From: Cycas panzhihuaensis | Lineage: Eukaryota > Cycadophyta | Length of the DNA: 64,000 bases | NCBI GenBank assembly: GCA_023213395.1 | Contig: CM041465.1 | Span: 82,219,741-82,283,740, forward strand | Direction of reading: 5' to 3' | Translations under genes and position numbers: made by a program | Shown: piece after piece, positions 1-12,469 of the stretch | How the letters are laid out: each line of letters begins with the position of its first letter | How positions within the stretch are numbered: position 1 is the stretch's first letter | Notes under the pieces: generated by a model | The model's input: only the letters and a program-made list of their open reading frames with translations | The model's database searches: none | What the model was told of the DNA's origin: nothing

Positions 1-2606
1 TACTTCAAAAATCACTCACTCATATCACCATAAAACCATAACTGTAAGGACTCCACTATCAACTGAATGCCAAAGATTGCTTCCTCATAACAATAACTCA
101 CTTGCTTATCAATCATTACCTTGATCACAATGCCCTCTTATTACCCTTCTCTTGCCCTTGTCATGCTCTCAATTTTGTCCATCAAATTGATTAAGAATGC
201 ACCATCAAAATATGTCAAATCTTGCCCTTAATATGTTCAATATATTCCCAAACTTAAGATGTAATCATAATAGCATTCAAACGTTGTCTCTCAAACACAC
301 CTCTTGTCATGTAAAGAACTCTTTACCACATCATCAATCACCCATAATGTGCTTACTCATCTTGTCAAGACATATGTAAGGGTCATGATTCTGCCTTATG
401 TCACCACATCGTTGCCAATTAAAACTGTAAAATGAATGCTTATATCATCATACAATGGCGTGTAAGAAACCACTTTGTCTTACACATGCCCAACTCAATC
501 ATTTATAGTCATCACCATGTCATGCCTCATAACATCACATATTCAAAGCACTTGAGGAAAGGGCAAGAGAATAAATAAAGGCATTTTATGTATCAAAATG
601 AAATTGTAGGACTTAATAAACGGAACAACTTTGTAAAATGTAAAAAGAATGATGGCGCAAATGGAGAGAATATTATAAAAAATGATCATAAATCAAAATT
701 ATAAAAGAGCAATTAAAAGGTAGACTTCATGTAAAGGACAAAAAATAAATTGAAATGATTTAATAAAAACATATCAAAGGGCTATTGAGTGATTCAATCA
801 AAACACTACAATATCAATAAGAAGGGCAACTTTATAACATCAAAACAACCCAAAATATGAAATGGCGTATTAATATAAATGAATTTGATAATGGCGAAAT
901 AGCAAGTAAAAATATATATTGAATATTGAACATTCAATATATATATAATATAACTTTATGAAGCAGCATAATAAAAGAAAACAAAATTAATCGAAATGCA
1001 TAATATTCAATGGCCATAATAGAGAACAAACTAATAGCAATTTCAATATATAAAGGCGGTGGCAATAAAAAAATATATATATATGTATGAAAGATGATTT
1101 AAATTCACGAAGGCAAAGGTGATTAATGGCTGCGAGGAGGGAGATGACCTAGATGAAGGCAACGACGATGATGAAGACTAAGTAGTTGTAGAAATAGTGG
1201 ATTCATGATTTTTCTGAATCTACAGCCAACGTGGGAGATGGCTGAAGGCCACGGTCATTGTGTTTTTTCGAAGATAGAAGCTTGGATTGATTCTGTGTAG
1301 AAACCAAAAAAAGCAAGATTATTCCAAATATTCTAATTTTGACAGCAAGCAACCAAGGGGTTATGACAGGTGGAAGAAAAAATTAAAGGCCGATGCCAAT
1401 TAGCATAGGACAATCCCGAAGCTTCTCCTTCTTTCAGGAGGCATCGAGTCAGATAGATGCAGCTTTATTTTGGTTCCTTGTTAGGAGAGCAAAATCTAAA
1501 TTTATACTTAAATACATACAATGTAGCAGCCAGGCTAAATCAAGACCATTTAACAATGGAACTACTTCATAAAGTCAAATTAAGTATATCAATGGTGGTT
1601 GCAGAGAATCGAGTTTAAAACCCACGTAGTATGAATATGTCACGCAACGACTATGGCGATTGAATTGATCATCACGCTATGACTATTTATGGCTTGGTGA
1701 AAATGGAATAAATGGTTGGTTCTGTAAATACACAAAGGTAGATAACAAATGGGCAACAGGAATACATCCTCAATACATGCAGTCAAACGTAGGCAGAGCA
1801 AACACACAGATCAAAACTATGGTGATGAAATATAATAACGCAGATCAATATATAAAGGATGGTGAATGTAATGTGCATCTACAAAGAATATCACATGGAT
1901 CTTTGTATAACAGTCGTGATGGCAGCGAATATTATTTAATAGTCACGTCTACCAAATAAAACATTTGATAAATGATTGAAATATGTAATGAATGACAGAT
2001 GGCGAGAGCAGATAAACAGTATTATGATCAGGCGAATGTCATTCACATAAGGATGATCGTTAATATATCGATTTTAATTAACATAAACAACCGGCAAAAT
2101 ATGCCATGGCAATGATTATATCAAATGTTGATTAATAACAATGAATGATGAGTAGGCTATTCATAATGCAGACGTATAAATAATCAACAAGCATGGCAAA
2201 TCGTAATGAATATACAAGTGGGCAGCTCAATATATAAATACAAAAAGTGAGAGTTTAAAATAATAAGCATACCTTTAAATTAGTCGTAATAATGATTTTA
2301 TGACTGCAACGGCCTATTAGGGTTTTGTATTCTCTCACTAGCAACATAGGGCTGACAATCATCTGTAATGGGTGCATGATATTTCTTCACATACAAGTTG
2401 CCTCAAATATCTCAACGGATGTCAAAAACACATCCACATAATCATAGGGCTTCTGTAGACTCAATAATAGCTGCAAAAGGAATGGACATTATTGAACGGA
2501 AACGGGCACCTCCTCAGACACCAGAATTAGAGTTTCATCAACCTCGCTCAACCAGGCATCACCTCTCTCAATCTTGCTTCACTTTAACCTGGGCACTCTA
2601 ATACCA
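1..2606 (-). other. Noncoding interior of a minus-strand copia-type element
   Basis: This stretch lies just downstream, on the minus strand, of an LTR and primer-binding site (2595-2838), so it should be the interior of an LTR retrotransposon running off the left edge. I found no gag, protease, integrase or RT motif on either strand; the longest open frames are about 60-67 codons and look random. It is AT-rich, with a short AT run near 1073-1085. A large noncoding derivative that depends on partner elements for movement would fit, as would a coding element decayed beyond recognition. The second LTR is not in the window. Confidence 0.45.
2595..2606 (-). other. Primer-binding site, tRNA-iMet type
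   Basis: On the minus strand this reads TGGTATTAGAGT, directly after the LTR terminus. The usual plant copia site is TGGTATCAGAGC, so there is one C-to-T change inside the core. It primes minus-strand DNA synthesis and fixes the element's orientation. Confidence 0.75.
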
Positions 2607-2838
2607 TGTTGGAAATCAACCTTACACAAACAAACTTTACAAATAGAATGAACAAAACCAAATGCACCTCCGTAGGATCGAACGGTACCCTTAAGGTACC
2701 TCTATTGTATTAACAAAACATCATTACAACAGGTTACAATATGATACACAATATTGTGTATTTATAATCCAAGTCATATTGGAAGAGTAGGACCCACTTG
2801 CATGTGGGATAAATCAAATGTATATTAATATTCTAACA
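2607..2838 (-). repeat. Copia-type 5' LTR (232 bp)
   Basis: On the plus strand it starts TGTTGGAAAT and ends TTCTAACA, giving the TG...CA ends and short inverted termini of an LTR. On the minus strand it begins TGTTAGAATATTAATATAC. A TATAAATA box (minus strand, 2759-2766) lies in its first half, as expected of a U3 promoter. The adjoining primer-binding site shows this is the 5' LTR of a minus-strand element and not a solo LTR. Confidence 0.75.
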
Positions 2839-3247
2839 AAGCTTACTTCTTTCTAATTTTTTCTTATAAATTATGATAGGTTATATTTGAGATTTGCATA
2901 TCTCATTAGGCCTTTATAAGGTGACATGCACTTATAAATATATACCTTCTCTAATATAATAAATGATGAAAAGGACTGACCATTCTTTCTAATTCTATTA
3001 TATTTTATTTAGTATATGTTTCATCTTTTTATATCATGTTATTATAGCTTCTTATTTTTTAATAGATTTTTAACTTATGTTTTTTAGTATTTTTTTAATA
3101 TTTATTATTAAAATAGTTGTACCCTTAAATCGTCAATATATTGCACTAGTCTCCTTATTTCTACCACCATATTTTTATAGAATATAATGGATGTATGATA
3201 TGTTCATTATTCCATCTAATATTTCATTAGATTTCACTTATGATCAA
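2839..3247. other. AT-rich spacer, nothing recognised
   Basis: Very AT-rich sequence between the copia-type LTR and element T1. I see no gene or repeat boundary. Before T1 inserted, it was continuous with the sequence that now starts at 24801. Confidence 0.5.
3243..3247. repeat. Target-site duplication of T1, left copy
   Basis: ATCAA immediately outside the left LTR is repeated exactly at 24796-24800 outside the right LTR. This is the 5-bp duplication made by a retroelement integrase. Confidence 0.85.
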
Positions 3248-5508
3248 TGGTATATTTCAATTGGACATAAACCACATGTCTCTTAACTAATATTACATTT
3301 CCTTTGTTTCAAGTCTAAGCTAAGAGACAAGAAGGCTAAGGGAACCTAAGGGACCACCTTTTCCAACTCCTAGAAAGGAGTCTCCACCTAGTTATATCAT
3401 TTAGCTAAGACATGAATGAAGTAATGAAAGGCTGGGATGTAAATGGAGGAGTTATGAGTTCAGGATTACACTGGCAATGTATCTTATGTCCTTTCTAGGG
3501 ACTCCTTTCCTCCTATTCTTTCAACCTTTTAAGTTTTACTAAAATGATGGAAGAGAGGTTAGGTGGTAGAAAGCTTTATTTTCTCTTGTTTTTTACTTTT
3601 TTTTGCTTATATATTTTTTAATGAAATACAATCATAAAAGCAAATTATGAAACGATAAGATCTAACTACCTTCTTTTCAATTGTAAGTATAATCACACAT
3701 GTAGTGTCTTTTACATTTTTATATAAAATATAAAGCACATTTAAAATAAAAGAGAAACTATTTCTTCTAGATATAAAACACACCTTTTAAACAAGGAAAA
3801 CTAGCATGAAATATAATTAACATAACATGCAACTATATATGCAATCTGATGAAAGATAAAATAATATGTAATGGTTCTATAATGCTTCTTTTCTCAATCA
3901 CATGTTATTTTCTTCTTTGGAGAATGATTTCAAGAGAAAAGAGAGATCTCAAAGATATATTTAATGTTATGAATGATATTGAAACCACAAATATTACATG
4001 TAATCAACCATAATCAAATCACCATTCATAAGTAATAGACTAGGAAAATAAAGAGATTCTATCACAAATGGATTCTTTTGGACACCATAGAATCCTTGAA
4101 TTTCGTGCAATCTAATCACAACACAAACATATCATTCATACATTCAAATTTCTTTCCTTAAATAAGAAGAAATAAAAAGAATAAATTCAAATAAGACAAC
4201 ACTAGTAATTTTTTATAATCTTTAATTTATTGATGAATTTCTACCTCAGAATAGCTTTCTCCCTTTTAAATATGATCAAACTTCTTTAAGTTTTCCTTTA
4301 AAACTAATAAGGAAAAGAAGAAAACATAAGAACAATCAACTCAATAGTAGCCATAAATAAGCAAAGATAAAACTAGATCTCTTAAGGACTTGGATAGCTG
4401 AAAAAAAATGGGAGAGAGTTACAGTGAACAGATGATCATTCTTTACAATAGTCTACCATTTTTCTTCCCACAAAGAGCTGACCTTTTAGCCAAGTTTTCC
4501 AAGGAATAAACATGAAGAAAAGTATCTCAGATATCAACAAGAAGACAGAAACAATTCTAATTGCAAGTACTCATCAAAAGAATTGTTGCATCTCAAGAAA
4601 ACACAATAGGAAAGATCTTACTAAGAAAAAGAAGTTTGAAGTTTAAAAACATGTAAAAAACCACATACTTTAAAAGCATCAACCATTAAGATTCGTGCAA
4701 TAGTAAATCAATAAACATAGCTTCAAATTTCTTCCTTTAGGCTTTACTTTCTCTTCAAAATAATTATCTAAAGAGCAGTAGAAAAATATCTCAAAAACTT
4801 AAGAAGCATGCCCCAAAACTTGATCTCTCACTTATTAAATCACAAATGATACAACACCATAAGGTTTCTAAGAGTCCTAGGCATAAATGGGATAGGTTTC
4901 CATCGAATCTAGGTAGCAACATATAAAAACTAGCATGCTAAAAAACATTTGCATGGATGGCAATTAAAAACATGATTGGTCACGTTTTATGAGCAACAAA
5001 AAATGTGACTTTATTAATAAAATATGATCGGTCATATTTTTGGTAGCACCAAAAATATGACAAGTTAGGAGATGAAAATTATCCAATGAAAAGTTAAAAA
5101 TCATATTTTTTATTGAAAACTAGGATTAAAAAGACTTGATCAATAGAAAAATAGCTCAAAGGAGATGAAAACTTTAAGCTCAAGCCCAAAAATAATGAAA
5201 AAGAGATCATAACAAAAAAATGAAGTTAATATAAAAGTAAATGAATGTTTTAAAAGAAATTTGAGTTAGAATGATCATGAAGAGAGATCTAATAGCCATA
5301 GTTATCACTCATCAATAGGTAAAAGAACATAATAATACAACCATCATCATTCAACATACATCATTGATAAAATTAATATAACATTTCATCAAAGCATGTC
5401 TTAATATAATATGAAATAAATCTTAAATCAATCATTTTCACATAAAATAATATAAGAGACATGCTAAAAGTGAGAAAGATAAGTGAAATGCCAGGTTATG
5501 GTGAAACA
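3248..5508 (-). repeat. T1 3' LTR
   Basis: It aligns along its whole length to 22508-24795. On the plus strand it starts TGGTATATTTCAATTGG and ends GGTGAAACA. It lacks a stretch of nearly 40 bp present in the other copy near 22712-22748. It is AT-rich, with long shared blocks such as the segment around 3700-4000 that matches 22980-23290. Confidence 0.9.
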
Positions 5509-5519
5509 TTTATCCCCTT
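5509..5519 (-). other. T1 polypurine tract
   Basis: Read on the minus strand, AAGGGGATAAA sits directly before the LTR start TGTTTCACC. This is the expected plus-strand primer of a gypsy element, and it sets the LTR boundary. Confidence 0.75.
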
Positions 5520-6835
5520 GATACCTAAAGCTCCTATTTTATAAGGGAAGTAGGATGGTGAAAGGTGATAATGATTACAACGAAGGATTTTCTATAAGGT
5601 AAAAGGTTTAGGATGAGGTATATGAATAATGTCTCACTAACTTATAAAGGAACTATAATCAAGTCAAACAAATTTTCTAAAATGACAAGTTAAAGAGATC
5701 TTACCTAAAGGCTTACCCAAATAGACTGGGTTTACACTCAGTCAATATAAAAGCGATGTTGAATGCCCACAAACTAGATGGGACTTAAAAACCTAATTAG
5801 TCATAGTTTGTCTCTCATTAACTATACTTCAAAGGAAGGTCCTTTTGCTAGAGTATAAAGGATGGATTGTCATAGTTTTTGGGCTCATTAACAAGTGACA
5901 TTTTAAAGCCTTAGACTATTAGAGTGTTGAATCATTAGTAGGTGACTTTTTAGAGCCTTTTATTATAGTTTAAGCTTGTTAATTAGATGAAGGACTTTGG
6001 AGCCTTCCTTGTCATAGTTTAGGCTGTTTAACAAGTAAAAGGGCTCAGAGAATTTTAGAGACCAAGATAAGAGTTAATTTGAAGGATAAAATGAATAAAA
6101 TTTATAATATTTAGGTCTCCAAAAAGCTCCATGGAAGATAAGCATATTAAGGTCAATAATTAACCCTAATGGAGAGAAAACAAATCATTTCCTATTTTAG
6201 AGGGACTTTATCCAAGAATGGTAATTGTAGAAGGATAAAATTCACTTGGATTAACCTAGTGAATGGAAGAAAAAATTTTGCTTTGAAAAAGAGAAAAGGG
6301 CTCTCTCTTTTTAAGAGAAAAATGAACATTTTTTAATTTCATTTTTATGCAAGGAAGTTGGAAAATCAACCTATATAAGGGCCTTTTCACTCATTTTTTT
6401 AGATAATCAAGAGCTATTTTGGTGAGGGATTAACTCCAAGTGGTGGATATAGATAAGAAGTAATAGGGAGCTAGATATCCAGTAAGCTTACTTTATAATT
6501 TTTTTTAATTAAAATTTTTGACCAAAAATGTGATTTTACAGAATAAAAAATATGGAAACATAATAAAAAATGTGAGTATGTTATCAAAAATGCAATTAAA
6601 TAGTTTGATAGTAAAATTGGAGAAATTACAGTTTTTATAACAAATCATATTTTTATTGTGTAGTTATATTTTTTAATAAACAATCATGTTTTTGAATAAA
6701 TAATCATGCTTTTGACTGATTTATTACGTTTTTGGGTTTAAAAAGAAAGAAATTAAAAATGGAAATTTTTATAATATCAAAATTAGAATATGATATAATT
6801 GTTATTATGTGATGTAGCCTTTAGAGTAGGTAGAG
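5520..6835 (+). other. T1 3' noncoding region with antisense promoter
   Basis: I see no coding motif between the polypurine tract and the antisense gene. On the plus strand it contains a CTATATAAGG box (6371-6380), followed by a possible leader of about 460 bases up to the ATG at 6836. The corresponding region of T2 (42400-43248) has the same box. Confidence 0.5.
6371..6380 (+). promoter_or_regulatory. TATA box of the T1 antisense gene
   Basis: CTATATAAGG preceded by AAC. The identical ten-mer, preceded by CAC, occurs in T2 at 42537-42546, also upstream of the antisense PMD-like gene and on the same strand relative to it. Position and identity suggest a dedicated promoter outside the LTR. 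Transcription cannot be shown from sequence. Confidence 0.55.
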
Positions 6836-8620
6836 ATGCAAGAGAATGAGGGATTGGCTATTAGAGAGCTAGTTGGTCAATTGGACGAGGTAGATTGGAC
6901 CATATTGAGGGCTTGTGGTCTATCCAGAGTGAGTGGATCAACCTAATTGATAATGGAATATGAGTTGCTACATGAATTTATTAGTTGTTAGATTCTAGGG
7001 TGGAATGTTTTTAAAGTACAAGTGATCATAGATATATAGATTACTTTGAGGGATGTGGGGAGGATATTGGGAGTTAGTTAGCATAGGGAGAGAATTTGAC
7101 TTAGTAAGATAGTGGATGATGAGTCTTAGGAGGCTTCCAATTAGTATCTGACTGGTTTTATTAACCAGTTTTATCTTCACAACATATCCATTGAGACTAT
7201 ACAGATAGCAGAGGTGATTCCTATTATATGGAGGATCATTACTCTCATTATCATATTCTAGATTGTTAGAACCTAAAACTTCGTGGGGGTTCCAGCTTAG
7301 TGGGTAGGAGTGGCAAGGAGATATGAGTAGGGAATTTAGATGAGCAAGGGGAAATACATAATAGATAGTATATACCTATAGTTATCTAGGATTAGGAGGT
7401 AGGGGAGAGGAGAATTCTTATATAGCTCCCTCTTGATGTGTTGGTTATATGATTATATTCCCTTAATGAGGCTAAGAGGGATACTAGGAGAGCTAACAGT
7501 TATGGATATAGGAATGAGCAAGTGACACATAAGAGCTCAAATCCATAATAGGATAGCCATCATGGTGAGGAGCACACATAGTCCTCTACTGAGTAGGATG
7601 ATTAAGAGGCAGCTAGTGGAGGATGCATATGAGGGGTTATTAGTGTGGAGCAATAATGAGGTCAATGTAGTAAAGAGAGAAGCAGTAGGAGAGGTCCCTA
7701 TCATTCATGGAAGGAGAGGTAGAGGGAGAGAGAGGGGAGGTAGAGGAGGTAGAGATGGTGATCGTGGTGAGATAGGTCAAGGTGGGAGAAGAGAGGCATC
7801 GACCAATAAAGGAGAGGATAGGAGTATGTAGGTGCTTAAGAGGGTAGATGGAGCACCAAATGAAGGTAGAGGAGGCTCCATATAGAGCATGGAGCTAGGC
7901 TCATCAGATAAGCAAGAGAGAGAAGGATGCAAGAGTAGAGGAGGAGAGGAAAAACCTACCCAAGAGGCTTCCCAAGAGCCTCAAAGAGAGGGAATCATAT
8001 AGCCAGAGGAGGAGACAGTAGTAGAGCCAGTGAGTGGTGATGAGCTAGAAGATATGTTAGTTAATTAATTTTGAATATATTAAATTATATCCTTGTTTAT
8101 TATTTACCCTCTATATAAGAGACTAATCACAATTTATATGTTTTCTATGGATATATGAAGAGAGTGCAACTCTCTCAGAGGTGAGGAGAATGCTGGATTT
8201 AATATTCCCCTATATGGTTGCATCATAGGAGGCTTTAACATAGAAAATGGTAGATTGTATGCTATTGAGACACTAGATTGAGTACTTTGGTCATGCCTTA
8301 TGAGCTAGAGACATGTTCCTAGATATGAGGATGGAGCTAAGACTTTAGGAGTTAGAGATTAAGGCTATAAAGGATGAGTGACATCACTTATGGAGGATGA
8401 CACATACACAGGTAGGAGTACGAGCTACTCTATTAGGGAGTACTATAGTTTAGTAGGGGCATCATCTTCTACCATGTAGGGAGTCAACACATGGATCGAC
8501 TATAGAGAGAGGAGAGATCATAGAGCCAAGAGGATAGGAGAGGTCTCACCAGGGCTCATAAAGATGAGTGTATCTTATATGTACAGAGGGACAAGAAGAA
8601 GATGTGAGGAATTTTGTGAG
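6836..8620 (+). pseudogene. Antisense PMD-like gene of T1, degenerate, probably two exons
   Basis: Reading on from the ATG at 6836 and ignoring stops, this frame gives a product that aligns with the T2 antisense gene. Matching blocks include WTILRACGLS, ITLRDVGRILGVS, a middle block ending IWRIITLIIIF and GEFLYSSLLMCWLYDY (near 7403). These resemble the plant mobile domain, with its cysteine-glycine start and LxDVxxLLGLP-type core. The frame stays in phase from 6836 through the open stretch at 7562-7831, which ends in an arginine/glycine-rich tail. A possible intron (8056-8178, GT...AG) leads to a second exon beginning EVRRMLDLIF, similar to EVRRLVEAMV in T2. At least eight stops make it a pseudogene. 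It probably descends from a captured host gene, by inference. Confidence 0.6.
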
Positions 8621-9599
8621 CCTCAGTTATTGTATCATGAGTCACATGAGTGACAGATGTACTATTACTCTTTTGTAGATATATATATTGATCATTTTCA
8701 AAACTTGTGTACAATAAATGATTAACTCTAAACTCTTTTCCCTTTTTATTTCCCTTTCATAAATTAGATGTGACATACATTCATCAGTGTGATAATCCAT
8801 GAAAATATATAATGATTTTCTATATTTTTTCTCTTTTTTTCTTTTTTTTAATCAATGTTTTTTTTTAACTAGTATATAAATGGTACTTTATACTCATTCT
8901 AGAGTGTAAAGAGGTCTTAAAAGGAAAAGATTATTATAAATAATGAAGGAAAGGAGATAGATAAAAGATAAAAAGGAGCTGAGGGAAAGGATTACTAATT
9001 CTATTTCTATAAATATAAAATCATTTGAAGTAAGCAATAATAGGTTTATAAAAGTAGAAGATGGAATAATATAAGTCTTCTTAAGAAGAAAAACTTACAT
9101 AACTCACATCATACTCCATACGGGTTATATAAACATAGAATCCATATTTATATAATATATCTTAAGAAAAAGATGTTATTTATAGAATGAAGGATTAATT
9201 TCACTCAATAAACAACCAAATTTTTTAGTATATTGGATTCCTCATTGGCTCCTTCTAGGGGTTAGAAGCTTTTAGGATCTTGCCCCCTACCAAGATCCTC
9301 TATAGCCCATGATTCCCGTGTAGGTATATCCTTTCTAACACTTCATTTCACTCTTAAACCTATAATTTTAACCTCCACACTACTTAAATCTTTATTTTCA
9401 AAAACCAATAGTTTATACTCTTTTTGGAGTGGGGTGCCCCTAGCAAAAGATGAAAGTTAATTGAAATGATCATCCAAGATCGAAAAGACACGAGCATAAA
9501 CTTTAATATTAAAGGTTTGGGGAATATACTAGATAATAAATAAAGAGAACAATGATATCAGTGATGATGCCTGATGATGAAGGAGTAAGAGTCATGAAG
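8621..9599. other. T1 spacer between antisense gene and second RNase H
   Basis: AT-rich, with T-runs near 8820-8870. On the minus strand the last part (about 9450-9600) continues the decayed second RNase H. Nothing else recognised. Confidence 0.45.
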
Positions 9600-9861
9600 A
9601 GTATACCTGGTATATCTCAACTAATTGGTAAACTATAATCTAAGAATCAGAATAAATGATAATGGGTCCAAGATAAGAATGAGAAATACCAAATAAAGCT
9701 CCTATAATAGCAGAATATTTAACTTCATTATTAGTTGCTCTAGGTATAAATAGGCCAGCAGAGAGGAGAGGATTTTTCAATCGAACATAGATCACCCAAG
9801 CAGTAGCAGAAAATCCTGAGTTACCTTTACTACCTCCATCAATAAAAATAGTTAATGCCAT
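9450..9861 (-). pseudogene. T1 second RNase H (aRNH type), degenerate
   Basis: The open part (9640-9861) begins MALTIFIDGGSKGNSG, the first strand of an RNase H fold with its catalytic Asp in DGGS. It is followed by ATNNE and IIYSDS, the latter carrying another catalytic Asp. The Glu normally found after TNN is replaced (TNNEVKYS), and the last Asp region is decayed. Reading past a stop gives further weak similarity to about 9450. It lies downstream of integrase and is distinct from the RNase H fused to RT (17365-17740). The T2 copy (41600-42012) keeps all four acidic residues. Second RNase H domains of archaeal type are known in Tat elements; assignment to that type rests on motif style alone. 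Confidence 0.65.
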
Positions 9862-10906
9862 GGGAAGATAGGACTAGTATTTGGAGATTGTATGATCAAT
9901 AAAGGAGGGTGTAGGAATTAATTAGTAAGGAGATGATAGTGAAAGAGGTTGGTTTCAACTGCAAAGAGGAAGAAGAAATATCATAATTAGGATAACCATA
10001 ATCAACAAAAATAAAAGATGTCAAGTAAGGTTTGACCATAAGTAAGGCTACGATAGACCCATGTAGCTAGACTCAAACATCCTAAATGACTCATCCAAAT
10101 GAACCCAACCTATTACATAGATAGGTAGGGATGAGGTCATCATGTGATTTACCACATATTACAAGAGGATGATAACAATATACTTTCTTTTTTTTTTTTC
10201 CTTTTTTACTCTTTCTTTTCTTGATTTTTTAATTATTTTTTTCTTTTAAAAACCCCTTTTACTTTTTTTATTTACACGAAAAGATTCATAACCATCCAAT
10301 TATGAAGTTATTTTACTCAATGTAGTAAGGATTTATCCTTTTCAATTGAACCAGATTAAAAGAGACCAATCTCCTTAAGGATTGAACTATGGAAGAAAAA
10401 GGAGTTCAAAATTACAATGTCTCTAAACATAAAGGGAGTGTGGCAGAATGAGTACTTAGCTCAAAATATAGATAAAGAGAATCAAGGATAATAAAGAGAA
10501 AAGAAAATAAATAGGTGATGAATAACCAAGAAGGAATCCTCAGGATGAAGGACTAGTGAGTAAAGGTATGATCTAAGCAATTGATAAAGTATCTGAAGCT
10601 AACAAAGAAGTCTCTCTTTCAAGGATGAGGATAAATGATGAAGTTAGAGGGGCTAAATTCTCTCTTGAGGTTAAAGCTCAAAAGATAAAAAGACTAATAA
10701 TGTTAAAAAAGAATACTCACAATTAACGCATATGCTAAAGAGAGCAATAGACTGATATGATTATGAGTAAAGCTTTTATAAAAGTAGAAGTAGCCCAAAA
10801 GAGAATAAAGAATAATTAAGAAGGAAATTGCCCATAGTTTTAGCTCATTAGGCAACGAAAGAATTTAGAGCCATAGTTTATCCTCATTACAGAGATAAGA
10901 ATGTCA
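9862..10906. other. T1 spacer after integrase
   Basis: AT-rich, with a long T-rich tract on the plus strand at about 10187-10263 ending in ACCCCTTTT. No coding signal recognised. Confidence 0.45.
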
Positions 10907-12235
10907 CTAGGCATAAAACTTCCTCAAGTATTAAGAGTTTATAGGATTTTTAAATTCCAAGCCTTCCATTATTGAGATTCGGTAAGCTCTATTATTTAAA
11001 TCTTCAATTACTAGATAAGGTTTAGCCCACTTAGGAGAAAATTTATATTATTTATCATGGAGGTATTCTAACTTCAAAACTTTATCACCAATATGAAACT
11101 TCCTAGGCCTAAGCTACCTATCATGGACTCCCTAAATCTTGGCTTTAGATGTGATATTATTTTGTAATGCTTGCAAATGGGTCTCATCTACTTTCTCGAG
11201 TTATAAGAGACATGCTTCCCTTTAGAATTCTTCATTAGTAAATTCTCTTAACGAGACATGTAAAAAAGGAATCTCAACTTCTAATGGAAGGATGGCCTCG
11301 ACACCATAAACTAGAGAGAATGGTGTCATGCTTGTAGTGTTTCTAATTGAAGTTCTATAATCACATAATGCCAAATATAATTGAATATGCAAATCTCTAT
11401 GAGAAGTTGTAATGGTTTTAGCTAGAATCTTAGCTAAATTCCTATTAAAGGCCTCAACTTGGCCATTCGCTTAAGGGTGATAAGGGGTTGACAATTTGTG
11501 AGTAATATGAAATTTACTACATAACTCACTAACATGGAGATTATAAAATGAAGTCTTATTATCAGTAATAATAACATATGGTACCCTAAATATATAAATG
11601 ATATAGAAAGATGAATATAGTAATGACCTTTCCAATAGTAAAAACTAACAAAATGGCTTCACTCCATTTAGTAAAGTATTTAGCTATGGTAATTATAAAC
11701 TTATGGTTGTTAGATAATGTTAGAAAGATTTAATTAATGAGATTGAAACACCATTGGGAGAAAGACCAAGGTGAGATAATTAATTTCAAATCTTACATAG
11801 GTTTGTCTATTAAAGTCATATGAGATTAATATTTCTTACATTTTTGGATATAGATGTAGATATCTTTGAATAAGATGGTCCAATAATAACTCATATAAAT
11901 AAGACGTTGGGCAATAGATCAATCACCAAAGTGTCCACCATACATTCCTTCATGGAATTCTATCAAGGTTACAAGTTTTTCATTGGGAGAAAGGCATCTC
12001 AATAGAATTCCATCAAAAGAACATTTATATAGTACATCATCAAGTAGGAGATATTGCCTAGCAATAGCTTAAATTTGTCTTCTCTTCTTGGATGCCAAAG
12101 AAGAAGGGAAATATTAATCATGAAGGTATGATTTAATTTCTCCATACGAGGAATCTTCAAAAGGGATAGGCTAGACATGGAGGATATTCTCATCTAGAAG
12201 AGTATCATCAATAGGTTGACTAGTACTATTAGGAA
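10907..12235 (-). pseudogene. T1 integrase, degenerate
   Basis: Read from 12235 downward, past stops, this gives a full gypsy integrase. It has a zinc-binding segment (GGHFGD, then a C..C-like remnant), a WSFSQW block that starts the core, ITIAKYFTKW, then ANGQVEAFNRNL with the catalytic Glu. It ends with a GPY/F-like segment PKWAKPYLVIEDLNNRAYRI and the terminator after LRKFYA at 10907. The same order and endings occur in T2 (45875-46864). The integrase core is part of one gag-pol frame with the RT region at 17365-18490, from which C1 separates it. Confidence 0.75.
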
Positions 12236-12240
12236 GAGGA
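12236..12240. repeat. Target-site duplication of C1, left copy
   Basis: GAGGA here equals GAGGA at 17360-17364, so C1 is a complete insertion. Confidence 0.85.
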
Positions 12241-12443
12241 TGTTAAAATCTGACTCCACAATTGATGAAGAGAAAAATTAGCACTGTATTATGAGAGGAA
12301 TTCCTCTTTTTATACATTATGTAATTGTTACATGGTTTATTGCAACCAATCTTGTGCATTATATTTACATTAAGTATAATGAGGGTTTAATTATATTACC
12401 CCTTTCTCTTAATAATCCTAAGATAAAACATTATACTCTAATA
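12241..12443 (-). repeat. C1 3' LTR
   Basis: On the plus strand it starts TGTTAAAATC and ends CTCTAATA; the expected CA end has decayed. It matches 17152-17359 closely, including the shared block AGAAAAATTAGCA. Confidence 0.85.
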
Positions 12444-12452
12444 CCCTCTCTT
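12444..12452 (-). other. C1 polypurine tract
   Basis: Minus-strand AAGAGAGGG abuts the LTR start. This position decides that the LTR ends at 12443 and not at the CA at 12430. Confidence 0.6.
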
Positions 12453-12469
12453 AATGTTTTATTCTTTTT

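Noticed and set aside
3253-3253. T1 LTR start at TATTTCAATTGG with TGGTA as target duplication
   Set aside because: The right flank is ATCAA, not TGGTA; shifting the start to 3248 gives a perfect ATCAA pair and a TG terminus.
7562-7831. Open frame with an arginine/glycine-rich tail that looks like an RNA-binding host protein
   Set aside because: It is in phase with the antisense PMD-like reading from 6836 and lies inside T1, so it is the tail of that pseudogene and not a separate gene.
10187-10263. T-rich tract as a central polypurine tract on the minus strand
   Set aside because: Only low-complexity sequence; no equivalent in T2 and nothing to separate it from a simple repeat.
12430-12430. 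CA at 12429-12430 as the right end of the C1 3' LTR
   Set aside because: Similarity to the other LTR continues 13 bases further, and the target duplication GAGGA at 17360 fits only the longer LTR.
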